A stretch of DNA of 64,000 nt from Hydractinia symbiolongicarpus (taxonomy: Eukaryota > Cnidaria > Hydrozoa > Anthoathecata > Hydractiniidae), in NCBI RefSeq assembly GCF_029227915.1, contig NC_079887.1:23991650-24055649 (forward strand), in the 5' to 3' direction. This document shows, in pieces, positions 24,703 to 34,807 of the stretch (within the stretch, counting starts at the first letter, position 1; each line of letters opens with the position of its first letter). Both the position numbers and the translations under genes were made by a program. A model generated the notes under the pieces. It was not told the origin of the DNA. It searched no databases and saw only the letters and a program-made list of their open reading frames with translations.

Positions 24703-24710
24703 GCCTTGGT

Positions 24711-25437
24711 GTGCCAGTTGCTGCTATTCCATCAAGAGGCCGTGGTAAACATCACTCTTTGACCGATAAACTAGTGGGTCAAGTACCGCTGAGATCTTTA
24801 ATGGTAGTTGGTGCAACTGTAATACTCACCAAGAACCAAAAAGGTCTTACAGGCCTCGGTCTTAATAATGGTGCCAAGGGAAAAGTAACTGCAATCCTGT
24901 ATTCACCAAATATGTCACTGCCTGAATTTCAAATAGCTGTTGTTGTCAATTTCCCAAACTATAAAGGCCCACTATGGATTCCAGAACATTCAGCTTGGAT
25001 ACCAATTACTGCTGTTGAAGGTCGACGTGAGTCTGATTGTTGTAGCAGAAATGGTCTACCATTGATGGCTGGATATACAATAACAATTGCCAAAAGTCAG
25101 GGTATGTCAATTGGAGATGGTAAAACTGCCATCCACATACGTATCAAGCTACAACAATCTATTCAGATGAAAAAAAACAGCTTACACTGCATTCCGAAAA
25201 TGCGAAAAAGAACGAAATTGGACACTTGTTGAACCAATTACTCAAGAACGAGTCTTGTACATTAATACACATCCCCATATGAAATCCAGACAAGAGGAAG
25301 AGATACAGCTGAAAGCATTATCGAATGAAACCGTCAAAAAATTCAATATCACTATGGAAAAGTATATTCACTTGTTAAAAGAACTTAACGAGTTTTGTGA
25401 TGATGGTATTGAAGATGCATTTCTTCACCATCTGTAG
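24711..25437 (+). pseudogene. PIF1-like helicase, C-terminal fragment
   Basis: RSLMVVGATVILTKNQKGLT followed by GLNNGAKGKVTAILYSPNMS matches the C-terminal part of PIF1/RecD2-like helicases. MAGYTITIAKSQGMSIGDGK is the conserved motif before the last helicase motif. A frameshift near 25180 moves the frame (YTAF...CEKE-type end, then TQERVLYINTHPHMKSRQEE in the frame ending 25437). Walker A and B parts are missing. It could be from a mobile element or a degraded host gene. It starts directly at the telomeric hairpin. Confidence 0.55.
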
Positions 25438-25534
25438 ATTGCACATGTATAATATTACAACCTAAATTCACCTATTTTGCATATAATCGCAATCTTGGAC
25501 ATTAAAAACCATTCCAATCTGAACAAGGTGAAAA

Positions 25535-26000
25535 TGCAACCTGACCAAGGTGCATTAACATTACAGCAATATGCTGATTAGTAATGGTGTTGTTGTAGGT
25601 GGAGGGTCATAAAACAGTCTAACAAAGGTCTGTGATAGTTACATTAACCATAGATAACCATTTGCATATCTATTTCGTCCGTACCCAATCAATCATCATA
25701 CTACAATTACCATACTGTTTCGACTTACCGCAATCAACAAATCGTCTGATCCTACCGATCATCATACCACAATTACTATATCGCTTCAAGTTATTGCAAT
25801 CAACATACCGTTTGTACCTTACCGATCATCACACCACAATTACATTGTCATTTTGACTTATCGCAATCAACATATGGAGTGTGCGAAGGAGGAGGCGCTT
25901 GACCGAATGAACCAAATGCAACCTAAACAAAGTGCTTTAACATTACAGCATCATGTTTATTGCGATTGCAAATAAATTCAACATTCAGTCTCATCCGTAT
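25535..26000 (+). repeat. diverged tandem/direct repeats
   Basis: About 75-bp units with a shared ccgatcatcataccacaattac...gcaatcaacata core recur at about 25690, 25755 and 25830. Outside them, aatgcaacct...ttaacattacagcat occurs at about 25535 and again at about 25915. No coding potential is seen in either strand. Confidence 0.55.
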
Positions 26001-26929
26001 CATCACAGCCCAATCACCTTACTATAACGAATTACGACAATCAACCTACGAGCCATCACACCTCAGTTACTGTAAGTTACGCAACATCAAGTAAACGATT
26101 ACTTCACCAAAATGGATAGCTCTTTTTTACACAAAATGTTAATAACATAAGTCTGTCCTTTACTTTAGGTATGACCTGCTTAGTCCCAGCTTGTAGACAT
26201 ATGAGATTTTTACTTGGGATATTAAAATTCAATAAATACATGTTGTTTTGAAGTAGAGTAGAAATGTGTCCACGCTCTTCAACCAACAGCCAGGGCAATA
26301 AAACTCTCTTTGCATGAAATGTTTGCAAACATTCTTTTTTCTTTTAGTGCTTTTAACTCCCATTAAAAGGTGTTGTATTAGAAATTTACCTAAACGGTTA
26401 ATATTAGTTTCAAATCTATATTTAGTGACATACAATGTAATAATAATTATGGAAAATGAAATTGTCAATGTAAGTATTTTTATAGTTTGCTTTTTAACTT
26501 TTCAATACTAAAATTGCATTTCTTTGATGCAACATTTTGCTTTCATATAAAGCTTTTTGTATTAAAATTTAATACTGAGGAAGGTTTGAGACACCTTTGT
26601 GTCGTATGTTTCTATGTTATATAATTACAGCACTTGATAAAGTTTTTGCCATATAACGGCGATGTTACATAGACTAGCTGTTTCTATTTGGTTGGTCTCC
26701 TGACTGCCATAGATTGTATTCATGTATACGAACTCATTGTCATCTCATTATACGTAATAGATAAAATAGTAATTGTAACAGCAAATATATACATATATAC
26801 TACCAGTACTACTTTTAGCGGCCAAATGAGATAATATAATACTTGGTTAGATTAGCATACGAGAATTAGCATATTAAAGTACAGTATTAAATTAACTTGA
26901 GAGGAATCTTTATGTAGGAATTAAAACAG
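26001..26929. other. no confirmed gene; possible small start exon at 26451
   Basis: atggaaaatgaaattgtcaat|gtaagtatt at 26451-26471 could be a first coding exon (MENEIVN). Its phase does not match the exon at 26930, so an extra exon would be needed. Otherwise AT-rich. Confidence 0.25.
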
Positions 26930-27333
26930 CGAATTGAAAGTACTCAAGGTAACAGTGGGAAAATTGGAAGACAAGGTGAAAGTAAGTTATACACTAGAAA
27001 TAATTGCTTTGACGTGTAGAATGTGGTAAAACAGTAACAGTCATTTAATGAATGATGAAGTCGATCAACTTTGCATGTTTTTGGAAGTTTAGAATGTAGC
27101 GCAATTTCTCGTGTTTTCAGGAATTATCAGCTGAGAAAAAGGTTTTATTCTGGGACGCCCTCCGGGACTTTTGTTCCCTAAGTAAAGCTTTGGGAGCTTT
27201 TATAAGCTCCCAAAACTACAAGTCCTGGAAGGCGACTGGTGGCTCCCGCACCTTCAAGGAGGAGGACGATGTGCGGGAGCGGATGAAGCTAAAGAGGAAC
27301 AGTGGAAGAGAAAGAGGAGGGTATCGCTGGTGA
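26930..27333 (+). CDS. 3' end of an unknown spliced gene (coiled coil then basic tail)
   Basis: Exon A (26930-26981) reads (c)GAA TTG AAA..., giving ELKVLKVTVGKLEDKVK, and ends at a strong donor gtaagt in phase 0. Exon B starts after gtgttttcag at 27121 in phase 0 (ELSAEKKVLFWDALRDF) and runs 70 codons to TGA 27331-27333. The heptad pattern continues across the junction, which supports the splice. Exon B is clearly GC-richer than its surroundings and ends with a basic RERMKLKRNSGRERGGYRW tail. I do not recognise the family. Upstream exons were not found; exon A's own acceptor (taaaacag) has a weak pyrimidine tract and needs a phase-2 partner. The protein may be coiled-coil and nucleic-acid binding, but that is inference. 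Confidence 0.45.
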
Positions 27334-27774
27334 AAAAAATATAATAATACAAAAATACTTAAACTTGCTGTTTTTAATTTATTCCTCTCAACCCATCCCC
27401 AGACTTTTCTTCTTATAAAATTTTTCTTTTGCACAACAGCATGCGGTTTTAATATTTAACGCACTTTATAGCTATATAATCAGTTAGCAAGCTTAACATT
27501 AGGTTACAAAATTCTGAACTAAGCTATTATGAAACAATTTATTTAGCTAGCATAAAATTGTAGACTTGTCATTAAGCCCCATTAAGAGCCAGTACCTAGC
27601 TAATTAACTAGATATGCTAGCTAACCGAATAAAATATTGAACAGAGGGTTTCGTTGGTATTGTATATATAAACTATCTTTGGTTCTTGAGTTTTTGTTCC
27701 AAGATTCTGCATATAATGTGCGTAATTATATACTCACTTGGTCTACCTTATTCCATAAAGAAATTACCGAATCA

Positions 27775-28312
27775 TGAAATTAACGCGGTTGTCCAAAATT
27801 CGTGTTAATTTAATGACCGTTAATTATATGTAGTGGTAATTTAAAGACCGTTAATATTATGACTGGTTAATTAAAATACTGTTAATTGGTGACTTTTTTA
27901 CAATATATAGAATACTAAAAAACTTAAAATTACATACTTTCTACTATTTTCTCCTCACTGGACGATAGCTCAAAGGTGTTCTTTGATTTCAGCAATCTTT
28001 TTTTAATAGCTTTTGTACCACTTTCATACTCTGATCCAAGTGGAGAATTAACTAAAAGCACTTCTTCTTCCAAAAATTTTAACATTGTCTTTCTAAACAA
28101 CGAATACTTTTACCTTGTTTCCAATCGTGGATTGGACTGTTGAAGTAATTTTTGCTTCGTGTGATGTCGCATATTCTCAAATTCGCCTTAATTATATGCA
28201 TTTTTGAAAACAACCTTGCTCAACCCCGTTAATTTTTAAACAAATTTATTGAACCGCGTTAATTTTATGACCGTTAATTTAATTCGCGTTTAATTTAGTT
28301 TGTTTTGATAAT
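27775..28312. mobile_element. MITE-like element with gaccgttaat subterminal repeats
   Basis: aaattaacgcgg (27777) and cgcgtttaatttag (about 28287-28300) are inverted ends. gaccgttaatt recurs at about 27820, 27850 and 28270. A short minus-strand ORF (28085-27930, starting MLKFLEEEVLLVNSPLGSEY) lies inside and ends near a possible donor gtatgt. It may be a captured exon or chance. Confidence 0.5.
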
Positions 28313-28492
28313 AGTCGTTTCTTTACATGTTTGTTTGTTCAATAAACATTTCTCAAATTTTGGGATTAAGCCTGAGATATACAATCCTTTAAAACGAAAG
28401 ATGGATAATGATCAATATTTTTAAAAATTTAATTAATTAAACACAAGTGTAAACATTTAAGTTTATGTATTTTACAAAATTACATAATTATT

Positions 28493-28553
28493 ACGCCCTG
28501 GCTATGACACTCTTGCAAACGAGGGATCCAGGTTCGAATCCTGGACAAGGCTA
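28493..28553 (+). repeat. tRNA-like T-arm / B-box, tRNA-derived repeat or tRNA relic
   Basis: gatccaggttcgaatcctggac contains a perfect T-stem (ccagg/cctgg) and the B-box ggttcgaatcc. Upstream, gccctgg could be half of an acceptor stem, but only about 26 nt separate it from the T-arm, too few for a D-arm plus anticodon arm. So it is not a functional tRNA; a SINE head or deleted tRNA is likely. Confidence 0.5.
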
Positions 28554-28699
28554 AGAAAAATATAATTATCTTGCACCTACAACAACCCAGGTTGTATTTT
28601 ATTGCCACATAATTCTGCTAAGATGATTCACTGTGTAATGACCTAATATAAATTTAATACCTTATATTGAGTATACCTAATGTTTGAGTTATGAGGCGG

Positions 28700-28935
28700 A
28701 GAGTTTCTAGTAAGGTGACTGCCCCTGCCTTGCTGTTCCTTGCCATTGCTACCCTTCCTATGCCTTTTCTGTTGCTTTCCTACTATGCCCTTGCCTGTGC
28801 CTGCCATGCCATGCCGTGCCTTGCCAACCCCTGCCTGGGTGATTCCTCTTCCTGTTTCCTTGTTCCTCCTCCTGTTTCTTTGCCTGCCTTTCCGTGCCCT
28901 TTACTTGCTGTGCTTAATGCCTTTACCTTGGCAAC
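28700..28935 (+). repeat. pyrimidine-rich low-complexity tract
   Basis: Dense tgcc/ttcc/cct repeats (for example tgccttgctgttccttgcc) explain the overlapping ORFs on both strands here. I see no real protein signal. Confidence 0.7.
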
Positions 28936-29052
28936 CTCTCCGCAACACTTTCTATATTGATTCGTTACTTGGATTTCTCTACTACAAATCTCACAAATGC
29001 ACAATAAATTGAAATGTTATTAAATTCCATATAATTGTATTTTATTAAGGTA

Positions 29053-31060
29053 TGCTCAATTTGTTGAGAACTCCTGATAATGAGATCCATATAAAGATTA
29101 GTGGGGACCATGGTGGGAAATCGTTTAAAATGTCCTATCAATGCTGTAACACACTTAATCCAAACAGTAAAGGCAATACGGTTGTGTTCAGTGTTTAAGA
29201 AGCAAAGGACTACAAAGTAAACAATCTGAAGATGGGGCTCGACAGATTTAAATCTGAAATTGATAATTTACAAACACAAAACTGGAGGTATAAGTATGTT
29301 ATAGGTATATACATTTAGGAATGTATACAAATAAATTATAACTTATTGATAATTTCTTTTAAAATTGACTTTTCATTAAGGTCGTCGGTGCTGCTATGCA
29401 ACATAACATAAAAAGAAATACAAGTATCATTGGTGTCAAAAGGAAATTATGAAAAACGAACTCTATTCACTTTAAAATCTGATTACAATAAATTCCAAGC
29501 TGCTTGTGGAATTATAAAAGATGCGAAACACTTTAACAATGTTATCGATGAAGTTATGTTTAATGTTCCCATAGAGCAAGTGAGTCTTTTTTTATTAACT
29601 AAGCCCTCTAAGTAATGGTAGTGAATGAGTTCATTACGCTAACCTCCCCATTGACATACATTTTCATCCTAATATTTTTTCATTGTGGATTGTTAAAACC
29701 TCGAACGTTAACATATATTTTTCTTCTAGGTTGCATTACCAGCTTTACATATTTCGTTGGGGTCGTATCTTAAATTCTTCAATATGCTCGAAGATCGTTG
29801 TCATCTTTTGGATGTGAAAATTGCAGCAGCTATGGCAGTAAATAACAGGTAGTTAGATAAAGTTATTTTGATGCATACGTTACTACACAGTCCAGAATAC
29901 GAGAACTTGAATATGTCGCAGACGACTACGAAAACAAAATAAATTTGGCTTACGAAGCAATAAATCCAAATATTTAAATAAGAGAATAGGAGTAACTACA
30001 TCGAAATGCAGATAAAAAGAATAAGAAGCAGCTGGAGAACATCTCCATTCTCCCCTTTACCGGGATAATCGGAAAGCTAATGGATTTCAACTGTACTGAA
30101 ACAAAACACCTATGAATGGGGAAACATGAGGATTGGTGAAATTCACTTATGCTTGGATCCTGATCAAGAGGCAGAATGAAGTTTTTGAACCCCGGTTGGT
30201 CCATTTAAAAAAAAAATTAAAAGAAAAGGCAATTATGTTGATGATTATGTTGATGATAATGTTGATGATCTAAACAAAAAACGTAAACTTGATAAAAGTG
30301 ATGGGTCTCTAGTAGTGTTACTGGATAAAGTGCTAAATATAAAGTACTTGGATTGGAGCGTCAAGCATATCGTGGAAAGTCCTTTGTAGGCAATCATGTC
30401 AACAAAATGTTGAAGGTTGGTCAGATTAATATAACGCTTAGCCTTTGCATCACTTCATCTGCTTACAAATTTATTACTGCTTCTTATACTTTAGTTAGAT
30501 AACAACTTGCAACTTTGTAATGCTATACCTAAAGAAGTTTACCAGATGGGTTTCGTTGACACATATGCCATTCAATAACAACACAGTTTAAACACCTTTT
30601 TCTCAAATATGCACCGTGCCACAACTTGATGAATTCGTGTGGTTTATTTAGTGATGAAAAGATATATGAATTGGGTAGGGGACCGACAAACGACTTTTTA
30701 CTTTTTAACGGGTTCAGGTAAACGATTTTTTCTTAAAGCTGTTTATAACAAAAAAAGATTGACACTGGCACTGTTACTGTCTATGTATACAACGTCAATC
30801 AACTGAACTTAATGATCTTTTTTAGATGCTGCAATCAAAGATTTAAGGGACTATCGACGAACCACTTTTCCAAACCAGTCTATCACACCAAAATTTGTCT
30901 TGGCATGTATGGTGAACAAGGAAAGAACATACATCCAGAGTTTAACAAATTGATAGATATTTATGCATCAGTCCGGCCACACAACACTCGAGCCAAAATT
31001 ATGCTTGAGCAACATCATCTGAAAGTCAAACCGGTGGCGAAAAGCATGACCCTTAAGTAA
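29053..31060 (+). pseudogene. decayed multi-exon transposase-like gene (unnamed cnidarian repeat family)
   Basis: The pieces run in one direction with splice sites between them. Exon 29053-29291 has IHIKISGDHGGKSFKMSYQ, NPNSKGNTVVFSV, then a TAA in place of one codon, then EAKDYKVNNLKMGL. The piece to 29579 (NYEKRTLFTLKSDYNKF...VMFNVPIEQ) ends at gtgagt. Exon 29730-29849 has VALPALHISLGSYLKFFNML, after ttcttctag. Broken bits at 30290-30420 include SFVGNHVNKML. The last piece (30890-31060) has ICLGMYGEQGKNIHPEFNKL. I recall this order from repetitive uncharacterised proteins in cnidarian genomes, probably DDE-type transposases, but cannot name the superfamily. A fragment of a second copy is at 54990-55135. 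Confidence 0.5.
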
Positions 31061-31476
31061 AAAAAAGAAAATTTAAGGACATTTATAACATCTCTTATAA
31101 TAATACGGAGCTTCTGTCTGTGACTTTTGCAAATACGATGTTTTTTAACAACCGAGTGCGCGAGTTTGCCGAGTTTTTTTGTTTTGTTTACATTTGTCTC
31201 GCAACCGTCACAAACCACGTGATAGAAAATAAGCAATATAATTCGCTCAAATTCGTACTTTCGAACGGGACGGCATTCGAATAGAAAGTTCCCTTGGTGT
31301 AAAAACAAACAAACAGAAAATTGTTTTTAAAGTTCTCGCGACAAAAGGCGAACTTAAAAAAGCGAAGAAAAGTTAGTATCGTTTAAAGATAAAGATAAAA
31401 AACACATAAACAATTTATGTTAAGTGAGAAGGAGGAATTTACAGGTGAAGTTTTTGTTTTTAAATATAAAGCTGTT

Positions 31477-31750
31477 GAAAGTATTTTTAAAAAATGCAGA
31501 AAATCAATTCAGCTAATAGGTTACTACTGAACATAGCTATCAAGTGATGTATATTCCTAAAGTCTTACTGAAAGTATTTTTAAAAAATGCAGAAAATCAA
31601 TTCAGCTAATAGGTTACTACTGAACATAGCTATCAAGTGATGTATATTCCTAAAGTCTTACTGAAAGTATTTTTAAAAAATGCAGAAAATCAATTCAGCT
31701 AATAGGTTACTGAGCATAGCTATCAAGTGATGTATATTCCTAAGTCTTAC
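31477..31750 (+). repeat. tandem repeat, three 93-bp units
   Basis: Units start at 31477, 31570 and 31663 with gaaagtatttttaaaaaatg. The first two are identical over their length; the third has two short deletions (tactactgaac to tactgagc, and one a). It lies upstream of the Helitron coding region. Confidence 0.9.
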
Positions 31751-32061
31751 TTTTTACCATATTAAGAAGTTTCTGCATAAATCAAAGTAGTTCGTTAAAT
31801 AAACTTCGTGCAAAGAAAAGGGAAATATTTCTTATGTTTTCCGTTTTGTTTATATATATAAGACAACAACAAAGCTAGCCTATTTGTTTACAAATTTTGC
31901 ATAAATTACAGTATCTTCAAGTGCGTAACTAACATGCGTGTTTAATTATTTAAAATGCTGTACAAAGATGTGAGAACAATTAATTTTGTAGTTGTTCAAG
32001 CAAATTATGTTATACCTTGGAGTAAAGATTATACGGAAAATAGCTTCTAAACATCAATACT

Positions 32062-32194
32062 CACCGACATCCTTATCTATTTGCCTGTTACTAGACTGCT
32101 TTAACTGAAGTATCCCTTTTTTATAGCCTTTATTGAGAGAGTTTAAGCTTTCAGCTACTGCACTACTACTACTACTTTTATTCAGAGAACCCTG
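32062..32194 (-). CDS. candidate internal exon, unknown gene
   Basis: On the minus strand, cgcag|GGTTCTCTGAAT opens a frame GSLNKSSSSSSAVAESLNSL followed by NKGYKKGILQLKQSSNRQ and IDKDVG, ending at the donor gtgagt. It reads like a spliced coding exon rich in S, N and K. No adjoining exons were identified, and it lies opposite the Helitron leader. Confidence 0.3.
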
Positions 32195-32562
32195 CGAGCT
32201 AGCCGTTATTAGTTATATTATAAAAGATAACTAGCTATAAGTTAAAAGATTTCTTGTTTTCTTTTTATTATGTTTTAGCTAGATACCACATAAAAAAAGA
32301 GAGAAAAAAGTTTATCAAAATCTATAGCAGTAGTTGAAACTGTGAGTAAGAAATTCTTTATTTTGTAATTATATATAGATAGCATTTCAAAAGTGTTGTT
32401 TTACAAATAAGAGGATTCTTTTAAATTTAAAATAGTGGTATCAATTTTTAAAATAGAACGGTCAACCTTAAGTCCCTAGCTATGTATATATTTATATCTT
32501 ATTTTTTCTCATTTTAGGAACTGTGGTACCTAATTTGTTTTATTCAGTTTAATTAGGATATA

Positions 32563-33459
32563 ATGTCTAATGAGTCTGGAATTAATGACAGCAGTAATAC
32601 TGTTCGTGGTTTTAGGCTGTTTAATAATTTGGGTAGGTTTGTATTGCAACAACGTGACAATAATCAAGGATTGGTAGGTGCTATTTTGAGGCAACAATCA
32701 CATATATCCCAAAATTTTGAATTTCCACAGGAAATACAGAGAAATGTAGTGCCACGTTTATCTGATAATGAGGATGTTGCTTTAGCTAGACGTAGGCAAC
32801 ATGCGCAATGTGTCGCATCTTTACGTCGATTGGAATCGACTGATCAGGCCAATACTAGACGGCATAATGACACTGTTAGACAAACTGCTAGGCGTAATGC
32901 AGAATCCGCTCAGCAGGTTATAAATAGAAGGCAAGTTGATGTCCAAAGACATGCTGCTCTTCGTGTTCGCAGAAGTGCCCAATATTATAATGTTGCACGT
33001 CAACATGTTTTGCCTAATGTTTATTATTTAGGTCCTATGGATAAAAATTGTGAGTATTGTCAAGCTGTTAAGTTTGAAAATGAAGAGTGTTTCAAATGCG
33101 GTCATAACGGCAAAGTCGCGCTTGATAATTTGTCTCCTTACCCTGAGCGGCTAAAGCAACTGTTAACAAATAGTGATACTGGTCAGGCAAGGAACTTTCA
33201 AGCCAATATACGTAAGTATAATACTGCAGTTTCGTTTGCTTTATTTAGAGCAAATCTTCGGCCTCCTCCTGGCCGCGGACCACCATGCTTTCGTATCTGC
33301 GGTCAAATATGGCATCGTGTTGGGGATCTTCACCCTCCTGAGGGCCAAACTCCTGTTTTTAACCAACTTTATATTTATGAAGCAGGTAGAGCACTCAATG
33401 AAAGAATGGCACGTCCTGAAAATAATGGCTGTAGAGAAGACGTGATGCAAACTGTTTAA
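32563..33459 (+). pseudogene. Helitron Rep N-terminal region
   Basis: ATG 32563 opens a 298-codon frame. An Arg/Gln-rich stretch is followed by a Cys finger (CEYCQAVKFENEECFKCGHNG, residues about 161-181), then the block RPPPGRGPPCFRICGQIWHR that is conserved in Helitron Rep proteins. TAA at 33457-33459 and TAG at 33502-33504 interrupt one continuous frame that goes on as MAEVEADEIAQ at 33505. The intact protein would be a single Rep-helicase polypeptide. Confidence 0.8.
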
Positions 33460-33504
33460 GATGTAATGAACAGTGTTAGCCCTTTTGCAGCTGCATACAG
33501 ATAG

Positions 33505-34807
33505 ATGGCTGAAGTGGAAGCTGATGAAATAGCTCAGGCAGCAGCTGAAAACCGTGTCCCATCAGAAGTACGCATGTGCATGAGAGTTGGCAGTGATCGA
33601 AGGCGATACAACTTGCCACATCATGACGAAGTAGCCGCAATTTTTGTAGGCCAAGATGGAGCTCCTCCTGGAAACAGGGATATTATTACCTACCCACGTG
33701 GAGGCAATTTGCAAAATATTTCTACATTATCTGCAAATTTAGAGCCAATGGTTTATCCTCTATTTTTTCCAAGGGGTGAACCAGGTTGGTATTATGGGAT
33801 ACCCCATGTTGCAGAGCGTGCAACCCGTACTCGAAATACTACTACAATGTTGCAGTATTATAGTTACCGTGTAGCTGTTCGGGAAAATTTTAGCCCTATT
33901 CATTATGGTAAGAAATTATTTCAACAGTATTGTGTCGATTCTTATGTTAAAGTTGAAGGTAACAACTTAAACTACATACGTGCGAATCAAACAAACTTGC
34001 GTGTTGACAGTTATGAAGGTTTAGCTGACCACTTGAATGCACGAGCTGAAGAGCGAGGTCTTCAACCAGGACGTATTGTTGTTCTTCCTTCAAGTTTCAA
34101 GGAAGTCCACGTGCCATGGCTCAAAACTATCAAGATGCTATGGCTGTCATTGGTAAATTTGGAAAACCAGATTTTTTCTGACTTTTACCTGCAATCCAAA
34201 ATGGTGCGAGATTACAGAAAATTTGTTTGCAGGCCAACATGCACATGATTGACCTGATTTAGTTTCTCGAGTTTTTAAATTGCAACTAAATGAACTCCTA
34301 AAAGATGTTACTGAAAGGGGTGTTTTAGGTAAAACTGTATCACATGTTTATGTTATAGAATTTCAAAAAAGGGGTTTACCTCATTGTCATTTGTTACTTC
34401 ATTTAGATCCCAATGATAAACTCCGGGATGCAGATGACATAGACAGTGTTATTTCAGCCGAAATTCCTAATCAACAGGAACAACCTGAGCTGTTTGAAAT
34501 TATTCGGTCGTGTATGATTCATGGACCATGTGCCTATCTGAATCCTAATTCCAGGTGTATGGAGGATGGTGTTTGCACAAAAAACTTTCCAAAAAAATTT
34601 TTAGTGTCTACTGTTGCTGACGTTGATGGATATCCATTGTATAGACGTCGTAATAATGGAATACATATCAATGTCAATAATGTTGATGTAGATAATCGAT
34701 GGGTTGTTCCCTACAATCCATGGCTCTCCAAGAAATACAATGCACATATAAACTTAGAGGCTTGCATGTCTGTTAAATCTGTGAAATACCTTTGTAAATA
34801 TATTTAA
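33505..34807 (+). pseudogene. Helitron Rep (HUH / two-tyrosine) domain
   Basis: The frame from 33505 has MVYPLFFPRGEPGW and YYSYRVAVRE, both Helitron landmarks. It breaks near 34100-34200, where FTCNPKWCEITENLFAGQH appears in another frame. From 34280 the frame carries VIEFQKRGLPHCHLLLHL (the HUH metal-binding motif) and CTKNFPKKF. It ends in VKYLCKYI, which keeps the YxxxY pair used for DNA cleavage. A TAA (34805-34807) follows at once, where relatives continue with a KG dipeptide. The Rep nuclease would nick and rejoin single strands during rolling-circle transposition. Confidence 0.82.

Noticed and set aside
28493-28553. Functional tRNA gene
   Set aside because: Only the T-arm is sound; there is no room for D and anticodon arms and the acceptor stem is mismatched.
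28691-29012. Cys/Pro-rich secreted protein ORFs on both strands
   Set aside because: They come from a tgcc/ttcc low-complexity tract that is open in several frames.
31477-31750. CRISPR array
   Set aside because: Units are directly adjacent 93-bp repeats without variable spacers, in a eukaryotic context.
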